A stretch of 24,919 nucleotides of DNA from Microcaldota archaeon (GCA_021816645.1 JAKAXF010000002.1:1-24919); one strand, 5' to 3'; shown: positions 15,760 through 23,645, numbered from the stretch's first letter. Notes: generated by a model from the sequence alone, not told the origin. A program made the numbers and translations.

Positions 15760-18700
15760 TCACATAAATTTAGCTAAGTTTATCTGCCGTGTCTCTCCCT
15801 CTGCAGAGCCCTGGCCGAATACGTTTCCTATCTCGCTCTTCGCAAGCTGCAGTGTCTGCTTTAGATACGTGTCAAGGTTGTAGCGATCGGCAAGGGATAT
15901 GGCCATGTTTAGGTACTTTTCTATTCCACCTTTTGATATTGTGAGTACTAGCTTTCCGCCGCATCTTTCACACTTGCCCGAAAGCGGAACCCTCCTGTAC
16001 TTAGCGTTGCAGGATATGCACCTGAAGCTCTGCCTAGAGAAAGAGTGTAGATTACCTATGAGGTCAGGTATGAAGTGGCTGACTATAAGCCTCCTGGCTG
16101 CGTCTCTCTTGTCGATGCTTCTCAGCGTATCCATCAGCTTGAACTCGGCCTTTACCTTTTCATCCATGTTGTTAAGCGTAGTGTAGGAGCTCTTCTCTGG
16201 TGATAGCGCTAGCGAGTCCACTGAGCTCAAGTGGGTGAATCCTAGTCCGGAGTAGACTGACGTTGAACCCAGCCTGTTCGAGACCAGCTCGAGCTTGACT
16301 TCTCCGGGTGCTGCATAGTTGAGTGTAGAGTTGTAGAAATCAAGGCCGTACGACTCAACGACCTCCATCGCATGGACCTCGTCGTCCACTTCTTCTGGAG
16401 CTATGCGGACCGTCATTATCAGCGGTGCATCCATCGTTCCACCTATAGAAGTAGCGAGATATTTCTTAGAGAAGTTTATCAGTGCGTCGAGGAGCAGCAT
16501 GGTAGTATCCTCGTCTCCATCGCAATTCCTTCTCCTTGCCGATATAGTGTAGGGGTGCGCAAGGCCGATGTTTGAATTTGTGAATCCGATTATCCTACCC
16601 AATACGCCCGAAGAGGTATGGGGCGCAAGAGTCACGACGAGCTTACCTATCATGTCGTCTATGCTGTTCGCGTTGTAAAACTTTTCCATGCCGTAGAACT
16701 TCTCCAGAAGCGCGTCCACGAATTTCGCGGTTCTTAGCAGGTACTCTGCACCTCGCCTGTTCAGTATGACGTCTTGGTCCATTAGTTCGACGAGCTGGTC
16801 TCCGCTTACGAGCTCTTCTCCCTTGTAGTCTGTAGTGTAGCCCAGGGAGCGTATCCTGTCTACACTCACACCTACCTCTCTCGGATAAAAGTGTGTTATG
16901 GGTGCGTCGGTAGCGTCGAACCTAGAAGTGCCGTCCTTGAATATGTAGACGCCGTTCAGAGCACGTAGTATGCCTTTCTCCAGCGGTTCGGTTTCCTTGT
17001 CCTTGCTGAACAACCCCTTCACACCTTTTATTAGCGGTGGCAGTGACGATAGGCCCAGATTGTTCTTGGCGGATTCGAGAGCTTCAGCTATAGAAATATT
17101 TTTGAGTTCACTGCCTATCGGTTCGCCTCCGCACGCATCGCATACCTCCGCTCCATCCCTTATACTTTTTCCGCAGAGCCTGCACACTCTGCTCAGGAAC
17201 GCGCGCGCGTTATGCTTCCTGCAATAAGGAGTATAGAGGGATTCGCCACCGACACTGCACCTGTACCTCGCTATTTCTAGTTCGAGCATATTTGAGCCGA
17301 ATGAACGCATACTGTTCGCGTACGCCTTGTATAAGTTGCGCTCCTTGCCACCGTATTCACCGATTGGAAATAGGACGTTGGGTGCTGGTTTCATGAGCCT
17401 CTCCTTAGCTTTCTCTGGTCTGCCTATCCTGGCGCCTATCCTTGTCGACCTCTGCATTATCTTGAAAGGAGAGACCGAATTCATAAGTTCCAGTGGGTCC
17501 TTGCTTTCTATATCTGTTATTCTGCTCGACCTGCTAACCATAAACGTGTCCTTGGTCTTGGTGTAGAACCCGAAAGAGAGCAGCAGTGAACGTGCGGCTT
17601 CGCCTTTTATTGTTATGGTATCATTTATGTCGTAGTGCGGTACACAGAGCCTTTCCACCACATCCCTTGCCGCCTGGATCGATTTTCCGTCACTTATGCG
17701 AATCTCTTCTATCTGCATTACGTCTTTAGCTTCGGTCGGTATGGTTGTGGCGGACGCGATTGAGAGCGCAAGGGCCTTGAGATCTTCCACGCTGTTATCC
17801 TGGTATTCGTAGATGAATGAGGGGTGCATTGGGACGTCGTATTTGTACGACAGCTCCATCGCTTGGCTAAATGAGGGAGTCGGCATTTCGCCGCTGAAAC
17901 CGTTCGCCTTCAGTTGGGCGTACCAAAACTCCTCTACGTAACTGCTCGGCTGCAGAAGCGTGTTAGTCTTCTTGAAGTCTCCGTAAGTGATCAGGATATC
18001 CCCTACAGAGAGAACGCTCTCTATCTCATCCTTGTACTTACGCGCTTCGCTGGCGTCGTTTATTCTGAATGCGTGACCGTTCTTCAGCTTGACGAATGGC
18101 CCTTCTATCGAATCTACCGGCATGGCTATGCAGCCCTTTCCGGGTTTCTCGACCTTCAGCTGCGTACCAGGCGCTATGAAATTCCCCAGTACAACCATGC
18201 TGGCCGGGCTGAATCCTTTTGAGGCTATGCCCGTGTATCTTGACCTGCCGTATCTTAGCCTGAAAGCGCCAGGATAACCAGGGTACGCAAGGATAGGGCG
18301 TCCCGCGACTATCTCGTGCAGGAAGACTGCCTTCTCCCTCTCGTCATCTTTTGGCGTACTTTTGTCGATCCTTATTACCGAGTTGAGCCATCCCCAGTCT
18401 AGACCAGCAGCCTTCGAGTACTTGAGCACATTTTTGGCCTTCTGCATAACACCTTCGCACAGGACCAGCGCCACTCCGCCGCGCACCCTGTTCGTTATGA
18501 CCTCGGGTTTGCCGTTTGCGTCGAGCCTCTTTATGTTGCGGTGGACGCTGACCTCGACGTCTTCGGTGGATACTCCATCTATGCATACCGGGCAGTTTTC
18601 AAGAACCGATGCCATATCCTCTTCGGTAGGCAGGTACTGCAGATGCGCAACCGAATGGTATATCATTACTTCTTCTATGTATCGTGCTATTTCGGTCTGC

Positions 18701-19209
18701 GAAGCCTTGTATGGACCGATTCCGAGTATCTTCCTCGCGTAATCGGCTATTACCACAGACAGCGCTGCGCTCGTGCCTCCGGCACCCCTTATAGGGCCAG
18801 CGTATATGACCGCGGCGTAGTCCGAGCCCTCCTGTGTCTTGTGCAGCTTTACTCCCTGTACTCCCTCGGTTGGCGCAACGAGGACACCTTCTGTGAGTAT
18901 TGAGAGACCTACACGCACGGCGAGTGTTAGCCTTTTCTCCATATCCATGCTAAACTTGTCATTCTTGCAAATCTCTCCAGTCATCTCGAACGCAAGTTCC
19001 TGTCTAGTCTTGCCGCCGGCCTTGCTCTTTATAAGATCGGCCAGGCCTTCTATACCTATTATACCTTCAACACGGGTAGCAAGGTCCGGGGCTGGTTTTA
19101 TCTCGACGCTCGTGGTTGGGTCGTAGCCCTTGGCACGCGCGGCAGCGGCTACTGAATACGCCTTGTCGAACTCCTCCTGGAGAGTCTTGAAGTAAGATTC
19201 AACCTCCAT
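15760..19209 (-). CDS. polC: DNA polymerase D large subunit DP2
   Basis: DP2 is the catalytic polymerising subunit of the heterodimeric archaeal replicative polymerase PolD. The 1149-residue protein is in the normal range for an intein-free DP2, and the catalytic core is uninterrupted. The acidic catalytic motif NCDGDED is at 895-901 (Asp897 and Asp899 as metal ligands). Two cysteine-rich zinc sites are visible: CRLCGK plus CDACGG around 670-695 and CISC plus CERCGG around 1065-1085, the latter in the DP1-binding C-terminal region. The last residues QINLAKFM (1142-1149) form a canonical PCNA-interacting box. ATG 19209 lies about 50 bases after TATA elements, and the leader contains an inverted repeat. 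It follows the DP1 gene after 125 bases. Confidence 0.97.
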   Translation of the reverse strand: MEVESYFKTLQEEFDKAYSVAAAARAKGYDPTTSVEIKPAPDLATRVEGIIGIEGLADLIKSKAGGKTRQELAFEMTGEICKNDKFSMDMEKRLTLAVRVGLSILTEGVLVAPTEGVQGVKLHKTQEGSDYAAVIYAGPIRGAGGTSAALSVVIADYARKILGIGPYKASQTEIARYIEEVMIYHSVAHLQYLPTEEDMASVLENCPVCIDGVSTEDVEVSVHRNIKRLDANGKPEVITNRVRGGVALVLCEGVMQKAKNVLKYSKAAGLDWGWLNSVIRIDKSTPKDDEREKAVFLHEIVAGRPILAYPGYPGAFRLRYGRSRYTGIASKGFSPASMVVLGNFIAPGTQLKVEKPGKGCIAMPVDSIEGPFVKLKNGHAFRINDASEARKYKDEIESVLSVGDILITYGDFKKTNTLLQPSSYVEEFWYAQLKANGFSGEMPTPSFSQAMELSYKYDVPMHPSFIYEYQDNSVEDLKALALSIASATTIPTEAKDVMQIEEIRISDGKSIQAARDVVERLCVPHYDINDTITIKGEAARSLLLSFGFYTKTKDTFMVSRSSRITDIESKDPLELMNSVSPFKIMQRSTRIGARIGRPEKAKERLMKPAPNVLFPIGEYGGKERNLYKAYANSMRSFGSNMLELEIARYRCSVGGESLYTPYCRKHNARAFLSRVCRLCGKSIRDGAEVCDACGGEPIGSELKNISIAEALESAKNNLGLSSLPPLIKGVKGLFSKDKETEPLEKGILRALNGVYIFKDGTSRFDATDAPITHFYPREVGVSVDRIRSLGYTTDYKGEELVSGDQLVELMDQDVILNRRGAEYLLRTAKFVDALLEKFYGMEKFYNANSIDDMIGKLVVTLAPHTSSGVLGRIIGFTNSNIGLAHPYTISARRRNCDGDEDTTMLLLDALINFSKKYLATSIGGTMDAPLIMTVRIAPEEVDDEVHAMEVVESYGLDFYNSTLNYAAPGEVKLELVSNRLGSTSVYSGLGFTHLSSVDSLALSPEKSSYTTLNNMDEKVKAEFKLMDTLRSIDKRDAARRLIVSHFIPDLIGNLHSFSRQSFRCISCNAKYRRVPLSGKCERCGGKLVLTISKGGIEKYLNMAISLADRYNLDTYLKQTLQLAKSEIGNVFGQGSAEGETRQINLAKFM

Positions 19210-19229
19210 CCCTATCAGTAAATGTCCAA

Positions 19230-19245
19230 AGACTTAGCAAAGTCT
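19230..19245 (-). repeat. Inverted repeat in the DP2 leader
   Basis: AGACTT-AGCA-AAGTCT, a perfect 6-bp stem with a four-base loop, lies about 20 bases before the DP2 start and downstream of the predicted transcription start. It could form an mRNA hairpin near the start codon or be a protein-binding operator. Confidence 0.5.
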
Positions 19246-19274
19246 CGTAGAACTTACTGTAAATAGCACTTCAT

Positions 19275-19291
19275 CTTATTAAAGCTTTATA
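19275..19291 (-). promoter_or_regulatory. TATA elements of the DP2 gene
   Basis: Two overlapping candidates on the minus strand, TATAAAG (19285-19291) and CTTTAATAAG (19275-19284), would start transcription near 19262 or 19254. DP2 may thus be transcribed apart from DP1. Confidence 0.5.
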
Positions 19292-19296
19292 GCAGC

Positions 19297-19332
19297 TGTG
19301 TGTTGAATTCTACACACACGGAATTAGTTCCG
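19297..19332. repeat. Two tandem inverted repeats after the DP1 stop
   Basis: CGGAA-TTAG-TTCCG (319-323/328-332 of the 19,000s) and TGTGTGT-(8 bases)-ACACACA (19297-19303/19312-19318) follow the DP1 stop directly and end just before the DP2 TATA box. Both stems are perfect. They could stabilise or end the DP1 message or serve as operator sites for DP2. Confidence 0.55.
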
Positions 19333-19334
19333 GC

Positions 19335-20849
19335 TTACGGTGTATTGAAGTCTATGAAGTTGAACACGCGGCTCTTCAGCTCCAGGACGGGCAGTATTCC
19401 GGGAGTTGGAATGTGACCCTGCTTTATCTGGTAGTCGGTTCGGGCCTGCCAGGTGCCGCTGTTCACTATATCGACGCCGTGATAATTCGCGAATCCGTTC
19501 TTGTGTATGTGGCCCATGAAGAGCACGTCAGGGATTCTGTCGATTACCAGATTGTCGTTTTTGCTCGGCACGATGGTGTTGCCACCGTAGATCGGAGACA
19601 GGTGCCTTCGTTTAAGTATCTCGATCATCGCTTTTTCTGGTGCCGCGTAGCTCATTCCAGGAACCGACGCTATTACTGAATCAAGGGAGGCGCCGTGATA
19701 AGCCAGAACGTTTACTCCGTCGAAATTAATGTAGGATGGATTCGAGAGCAGATGAAGATTGCTGCTTGCGAAGTCCTTTGCGAGCTCGTGCTCTATTGGA
19801 GGCTGAGGCTCTGAAAGCTGCACCGAATCATGGTTGCCGGGGATCATGAAAATTTCTATGTAGTCTGGAACGTTCTCGAGCAGTTTGAACAGCATCCTGT
19901 ACTGCGCGTAGTAGTCTGATACAGCAAGATCACGATCCTGATTTGGATAAATACCGATTCCATCGGCGTTGTCGCCTCCTATCATAAGGTACTTTACCTT
20001 ACCGGCGAGGTCCTTCTTCTTCTCAAAGTCGCCGTTGAGCCACCTTATCATGTTTGTAAAACTCTTCTCCAGGAATAGCTTGCTGCCTACGTGAATATCA
20101 GAAGCGAAAGCTACCGCGACATCGTCCTCCGAACGATTCTGCCCCCTTATGGGTATGTCCGGCCAGACAAGCTCGTTGGCGATTAGAAATGGCCCTGAAA
20201 CTTTGCCCTTTACTGCCAGGACCTCATCATTTACTATCGTGCCGCCTTTTGCGAAGAGAGCCTTGGCACGTTCAGAGGTGCCGTTCATAAAGATTACCTT
20301 GACGGTTGCCTTGTCATCTTCTATTACAACCATTATGTTGCCGTTCTTTGTAGTGATCTTGCTGCGTACCACACCAACGGCGCAAAGTTCGCGCCCGGAT
20401 GGGAACTTCGACACCACGTCAAGGCTCGTCACGGGATTGAGCGAGCTGCCGCGCTCGGTCTCTATGATCTTCTTTATCTTCCTCAACCTGTCGTTGAAAT
20501 ATTCAACAAAATCTGATACGGTACCAGAAGTGCTTTCCACGTTCTTCTCGAAAAAGGAGAAGCGTGATCGCATGCCGGAAGCGGTTGGAGAGAAAGAGGA
20601 AGGTGCACTGATTTCTACAGGAGCAGGTACCTTTTCGCTCTTGAGCTCTGCGATCAACCTGCTGAACACCTGGCCATCGATTATCCTCAGCTCATCGTTT
20701 GCAGGAGAGTCCTTGTAAAGATCGGATATCCTTGAAACGAGAAGTCCCGTGTCTATATCTTCTGCCTGTGAAAAATCGATATCCGCAGCCAGCACTATGC
20801 CAAGCTTAGAAAGCCTCTTTGGCAGCTCCTTGTCTATAGGTCCATCCAT
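19335..20849 (-). CDS. polB: DNA polymerase D small subunit DP1
   Basis: DP1 is the 3'-5' proofreading exonuclease subunit of PolD. The 504-residue protein has a helical N-terminal region (1-75), a linker, an OB-fold (about 155-235) and a calcineurin-like, Mre11-type phosphoesterase domain. All metal-site motifs are intact: DIHVG (Asp251, His253), GGDNADG (Asp293), PGNHD (Asn339-His340), YHG (His385) and MGHIH (His447, His449), so exonuclease activity is expected, unlike the inactive eukaryotic B subunits. The start is ATG 20849. It lies 28 bases after the UPF0147 gene, probably in one transcript. Confidence 0.96.
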   Translation of the reverse strand: MDGPIDKELPKRLSKLGIVLAADIDFSQAEDIDTGLLVSRISDLYKDSPANDELRIIDGQVFSRLIAELKSEKVPAPVEISAPSSFSPTASGMRSRFSFFEKNVESTSGTVSDFVEYFNDRLRKIKKIIETERGSSLNPVTSLDVVSKFPSGRELCAVGVVRSKITTKNGNIMVVIEDDKATVKVIFMNGTSERAKALFAKGGTIVNDEVLAVKGKVSGPFLIANELVWPDIPIRGQNRSEDDVAVAFASDIHVGSKLFLEKSFTNMIRWLNGDFEKKKDLAGKVKYLMIGGDNADGIGIYPNQDRDLAVSDYYAQYRMLFKLLENVPDYIEIFMIPGNHDSVQLSEPQPPIEHELAKDFASSNLHLLSNPSYINFDGVNVLAYHGASLDSVIASVPGMSYAAPEKAMIEILKRRHLSPIYGGNTIVPSKNDNLVIDRIPDVLFMGHIHKNGFANYHGVDIVNSGTWQARTDYQIKQGHIPTPGILPVLELKSRVFNFIDFNTP

Positions 20850-20877
20850 GCCCGCACTTTCACAATCCTAAACCTAT

Positions 20878-21147
20878 TCACTCGTCTTTTATGGATTCAA
20901 GCATGCTCAGTATGTTCCATATAACAGTGCGCGCTTGCGGCTGAAGATTTATGTCGTTGCTAATTGAGTCGATGTTGTATATCGCACCAGATATGCGCAT
21001 CACGTATTCACCCTGCGCATTGAGTTTTACCTTCGCCTCGCTGACCGCGCTCCTTACATTTTTTGGGACAGAAAGATCACCGACGATCGTGTCTATCTGC
21101 TTATTTATCTCGCTTATCAACCGGGCTACCTCCTTTTCATCCTTCAC
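20878..21147 (-). CDS. UPF0147 family protein
   Basis: An 89-residue helical protein matching the archaeal conserved family UPF0147, including LSVPKNVRSAVSEAK and the NDINLQPQARTVIWNILSMLE region (partly in two helices). Function is unknown. The start is GTG 21147, supported by AGGTGAT at 21151-21157; no in-frame ATG is available near the N-terminus. Its position directly before DP1 suggests co-expression with the polymerase gene. Confidence 0.88.
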   Translation of the reverse strand: MKDEKEVARLISEINKQIDTIVGDLSVPKNVRSAVSEAKVKLNAQGEYVMRISGAIYNIDSISNDINLQPQARTVIWNILSMLESIKDE

Positions 21148-21215
21148 AAAATCACCTAATCCACAAACAGCAACTAATCTTGAATAAGAATTGTGATAGA
21201 GAATTATGCGGCAAT

Positions 21216-21224
21216 TTATTTAAA
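21216..21224 (-). promoter_or_regulatory. TATA box of UPF0147-DP1
   Basis: TTTAAATAA on the minus strand predicts transcription near 21194 and a leader of about 47 bases before GTG 21147. Confidence 0.45.
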
Positions 21225-21244
21225 GACTTGCACGTCTCGGTAAA

Positions 21245-21311
21245 CTACTCACTCACAAACTGTGGAGACTTCCTTGTCGAGAGTAGGTGGGGGATTGCGT
21301 GGTGATATAAA
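21245..21311. other. Intergenic segment with inverted repeat and a second TATA element
   Basis: Between the iron transporter stop (21335) and the UPF0147 promoter lies a 6-bp inverted repeat, CTACTC (21245-21250) with GAGTAG (21281-21286), and a TTTATATC TATA-like element on the minus strand at 21304-21311, which reads similarly (GATATAAA) on the plus strand. No open frame is convincing. It may hold a second UPF0147 promoter with a long leader or a small RNA. Confidence 0.3.
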
Positions 21312-21334
21312 TACCGCATAGGGTAGTAGGCTAT

Positions 21335-22261
21335 TCAGATCGTTATATGGAGGGCGAATCTCGCGTACAGTCCTAGTGCTATAGTAGCGGAGGCGGCACC
21401 CAGTGAAATCACAAGAGATTCGGCAACTCTGCGGGGTATGCTCTGATTGCTGAATATGGCGATCATGGATGAAGTGAACGTAAGGACGATTGCGGTAAGG
21501 AGTATAGCGATAGCTATGCCGTAGAAACCACCGATGCCCAGGGCAAACGGTATGAGAGGGAATACGGCGCCGCAGAAATAGAAGAGCCCAGTGTAGAAAG
21601 CGGATTTTCCTGGGCGTTTAAAAGCGTTTGCGGCAGAGCTTAGGCTCTTTTCATACTTTGTAGACAGATATGCGCCCCCAGCCATGGATAGCGTACCAGA
21701 AAGCGCCACCAGGACTCCCGCTATAAACACGAGAACAGGGAGGTGCAACGCCGCTCCGAAACCCACGGTAGCCGCGAGCACTTCGACCAGGCCGTCGTTC
21801 ATTCCAAATACCACGTCGCGTATGTTTGAGAGCACAGGGTTCCTTGAGACCAGTATGTTTGCGAGTATGTCTTCTACCTTCTCGCCCTTCTCCATGACCT
21901 CGAGAAGTCTTTTTTCGTCTTGTTTGAACCTGAACTTCTCGTGCGCTTTTTCGAGCTTCTCGCTCGTGATAAGCTTGTTGTATTCCATGAACTTTATCGC
22001 GAACGTTATACCAAACATTATGCGAAGGAGCTTCAGAAATAGGAGGTGGAGAGTATTGCTCCGGGCGTGAACCTTGTAGTTGTTGAGCTGCAGGACTCGC
22101 TGCAGTATCGATGAATGCGATGTTTCTATTTTGTACAGCTTGAGTAGTGTCTCCTTCGCCTTGGCGTTCTTCTCGACGCCGGAGAGATACTGGTAGACCT
22201 GCGCGTGCAGCGCCTCATCGTGCTGGAGGTCAGCAAGATAATCTGTTTTAGTTGAAGGCAT
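21335..22261 (-). CDS. Ferritin-like domain fused to VIT1/CCC1 iron transporter
   Basis: A 308-residue membrane protein. The N-terminal 1-135 is a ferritin/rubrerythrin-like helical region with DEALHAQVY (15-23) and ETSHSSIL (46-53), which supply Glu/His ligand candidates. The C-terminal 147-305 is a VIT1/CCC1 transporter domain starting RDVVFGMNDGLVEVLAA (148-164), with about five hydrophobic segments. Relatives move Fe2+ or Mn2+ across membranes; in bacterial MbfA-type proteins the ferritin part senses or delivers iron for export. Here it likely exports or handles excess iron at the cell membrane. ATG 22261 is preferred, with AGGGGGAT at 22265-22272; the upstream TTG 22300 lacks a site. Confidence 0.92.
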   Translation of the reverse strand: MPSTKTDYLADLQHDEALHAQVYQYLSGVEKNAKAKETLLKLYKIETSHSSILQRVLQLNNYKVHARSNTLHLLFLKLLRIMFGITFAIKFMEYNKLITSEKLEKAHEKFRFKQDEKRLLEVMEKGEKVEDILANILVSRNPVLSNIRDVVFGMNDGLVEVLAATVGFGAALHLPVLVFIAGVLVALSGTLSMAGGAYLSTKYEKSLSSAANAFKRPGKSAFYTGLFYFCGAVFPLIPFALGIGGFYGIAIAILLTAIVLTFTSSMIAIFSNQSIPRRVAESLVISLGAASATIALGLYARFALHITI

Positions 22262-22304
22262 AAAATCCCCCTGGAGTAAAAACGCAAAAGATTGCAACAA
22301 GCAC

Positions 22305-22312
22305 TATAAAAT
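22305..22312 (-). promoter_or_regulatory. TATA box of the iron transporter gene
   Basis: TTTTATAG on the minus strand predicts transcription near 22282 and a leader of about 20 bases carrying the AGGGGGAT site. A perfect palindrome lies 10 bases upstream. Confidence 0.5.
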
Positions 22313-22322
22313 CCACTCAAAA

Positions 22323-22337
22323 GTATTAAATTAATAC
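22323..22337. promoter_or_regulatory. Perfect 15-bp palindrome, candidate operator
   Basis: GTATTAA-A-TTAATAC is symmetric without mismatch. It lies in the divergent region, immediately upstream of the transporter TATA box and about 50 bases before the small membrane protein start, where a dimeric metal-responsive regulator could act on both. It is A/T-rich, so chance or promoter composition may explain it. Confidence 0.45.
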
Positions 22338-22390
22338 ACAGTAGATAGCGGAGTAGAAAGGGTATATCGTGGTATTATGTCTGCACAAAA

Positions 22391-22651
22391 ATGAGTAATA
22401 GGGTGCTCGCTTTCGCTTCGGTTGTAGGGGGTGTAGGCGTGACCGTATTTACCAGAGTTTTCAATGCGACCCCGAGCGGACTGGTCGGTGCGGTATGGTA
22501 CGGATTTCCCTTCACGTGGATAAGGCGATACATTGTAGCTCCGCAGTATTTTCCGTGGCACGTTGCGGTTCCCGGACTCATCGCGGACCTTGCCTTTTGG
22601 ATGGTTGTATTTTTCCTGATTCTTATACTGGCAAGAAGGCAAGTGATGTGA
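22391..22651 (+). CDS. Small membrane protein, 86 residues
   Basis: No family is recognised. Two hydrophobic segments are visible, about 5-24 (VLAFASVVGGVGVTVF) and about 60-81 (VPGLIADLAFWMVVFFLILI), separated by an aromatic and basic stretch (WYGFPFTWIRRYI) and ending in a short basic tail (ARRQVM). TATATC at 22360-22365 is about 28 bases upstream, consistent with a leaderless start at ATG 22391. It is divergent from the iron transporter gene. Confidence 0.65.
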   Translation: MSNRVLAFASVVGGVGVTVFTRVFNATPSGLVGAVWYGFPFTWIRRYIVAPQYFPWHVAVPGLIADLAFWMVVFFLILILARRQVM

Positions 22652-22671
22652 TGAAGTGAAGCCACTGCTAT

Positions 22672-22688
22672 CAGGTAACCTGGTTTTT
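22672..22688 (+). terminator. Possible terminator hairpin with T-run
   Basis: CAGGT-A-ACCTG (22672-22682) is followed by GTTTTT (22683-22688), 20 bases after the small membrane protein stop. The stem is short and the loop tight, so T-run termination alone may be what matters in this archaeon. Confidence 0.35.
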
Positions 22689-22734
22689 GGCCGAATTTAC
22701 AAGATAGGGGTTATGATGCTACTGCAGATTTCGA

Positions 22735-23097
22735 TTACTTAAAACCTAATTTTGACGTGAATTTTATTATTAAGAATATTACCGCTGCTATTATCAAGAA
22801 GGTTATGAGTGTGCCGGTGAAGCTTCCTATCAGGAAGGGGCCCATAGCAATAGTCTGCCACGCGACTCCTGGCATAACCACGTCGATCAGGGGCATTATA
22901 AGGTCATTGACAAGGGCCTGTACAAGATTGCCTAGGTATATACCAAAAATAAAGGCGACCGCCAACCCCATCACTTTATATTGATCCAGGAAAACCTTAA
23001 ACTCCTGCAGAAAACCCCTAGGAGCAGGAGGCGCAGGCTTGGGCTCCAACAGCTTTCTTATCCTCTTCAGTTCTTGCAATAATTCGTTGTCTTCCAC
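22735..23097 (-). CDS. mscL: Large-conductance mechanosensitive channel MscL
   Basis: A 120-residue channel protein that opens under membrane tension to relieve osmotic shock. After a charged, Pro-rich cytoplasmic segment (1-28, PKPAPPAP), GFLQEFKVFLDQYKVMGLAV matches the MscL amphipathic N-terminal helix and the start of TM1 (about 43-66), which ends in the LVNDLIMPLIDVVMPG signature (62-77); TM2 is about 87-112. GTG 23097 is preferred to longer upstream starts because GGGGAT lies a few bases upstream and a TATA box a short distance before that. MscL usually begins only a few residues before TM1, so the N-terminal extension is somewhat longer than typical, while the usual C-terminal helix is nearly absent. 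Confidence 0.88.
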   Translation of the reverse strand: MEDNELLQELKRIRKLLEPKPAPPAPRGFLQEFKVFLDQYKVMGLAVAFIFGIYLGNLVQALVNDLIMPLIDVVMPGVAWQTIAMGPFLIGSFTGTLITFLIIAAVIFLIIKFTSKLGFK

Positions 23098-23126
23098 GCA
23101 ATCCCCAGGTATATTGTGGTGCGGCT

Positions 23127-23135
23127 TTATAAATA
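23127..23135 (-). promoter_or_regulatory. TATA box of mscL
   Basis: ATTTATAAA on the minus strand is centred about 34 bases before GTG 23097 and predicts a leader of under 10 bases. It lies inside the longer open frame reaching 23226, which argues that the longer frame is not the real gene. Confidence 0.55.
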
Positions 23136-23294
23136 TTATAATACAAGCGGATAAAAATAGTGCAAGCCCCGAGAGGGCACGCCTATAAATTAATCGCCTC
23201 ACTAACGCTATACAACATCGGATCATCTAAAACACAAATGTTCTGATTGAGAAAAGGCTAAAAGAAGGAAATAAGGCCTTTTAAAAAGAAAACG

Positions 23295-23628
23295 ATGAAG
23301 AAAATGCGATATTGCTATGAAGCATACCAACAGTAGATAGAAAAAGCAAAATATTCGAAAAAGAGCTGGCTAATCTGGTTTTCAGGCCACTGCCAAGCTT
23401 TGAAGAGGTAAAAAGCGTTATAGAAGAATGGCTTAATCAAAAACAATAGCCCTGAGAGGCTTGTCGTAGTAAAAATGCTGTCCCGAAGGTTAGTTTTAGA
23501 GAGAAAAGACTGGAAATTAGTGTCAGAGAATATTAAACGTAATGAGATTATTGGACAAAATTAGGTGGGAGAATGCTATAAATATATGGAAATCTAAATA
23601 TTCTCCAGAGAGAGCTAAAGGTAATTAG
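23295..23628 (+). pseudogene. AT-rich gap with broken short frames, possible gene remnant
   Basis: No intact gene is visible between mscL and tyrS. Protein-like pieces occur in three different plus-strand frames: MKKMRYCYEAYQQ (23295-23336); a 42-codon open stretch ending 23449 with KELANLVFRPLPSFEEVKSV; a 29-residue frame 23475-23564; and a 28-residue frame 23542-23628 with WENAINIWKSKYSPERAKGN. The first two would join through one frameshift near 23330. This looks like a decayed gene or several tiny proteins. No family is recognised. Bases 23227-23294 hold nothing I can support. Confidence 0.3.
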
Positions 23629-23637
23629 GCCATTAAC

Positions 23638-23645
23638 TATATAAA
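23638..23645 (+). promoter_or_regulatory. TATA box of tyrS
   Basis: TATATAAA is centred about 22 bases before an in-frame GTG at 23663 and 72 bases before ATG 23714. Transcription probably starts near 23667, slightly after that GTG, favouring the ATG. Confidence 0.5.

Noticed and set aside
18344..18903. Frames of 80-126 codons on both strands inside DP2
   Set aside because: They lie wholly within the conserved DP2 gene and show no domain pattern.
15760..19209. Intein in DP2
   Set aside because: PolD genes often carry one, but length is normal and the catalytic and zinc motifs are uninterrupted.
22648..22735. C/D-box small RNA suggested by GTGATGA at 22648
   Set aside because: No CUGA box at suitable spacing follows, and the match overlaps a stop codon.
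23098..23226. 43-codon N-terminal extension of MscL with a hydrophobic stretch
   Set aside because: The TATA box and ribosome binding site fall inside it, and MscL has no such extra membrane segment.
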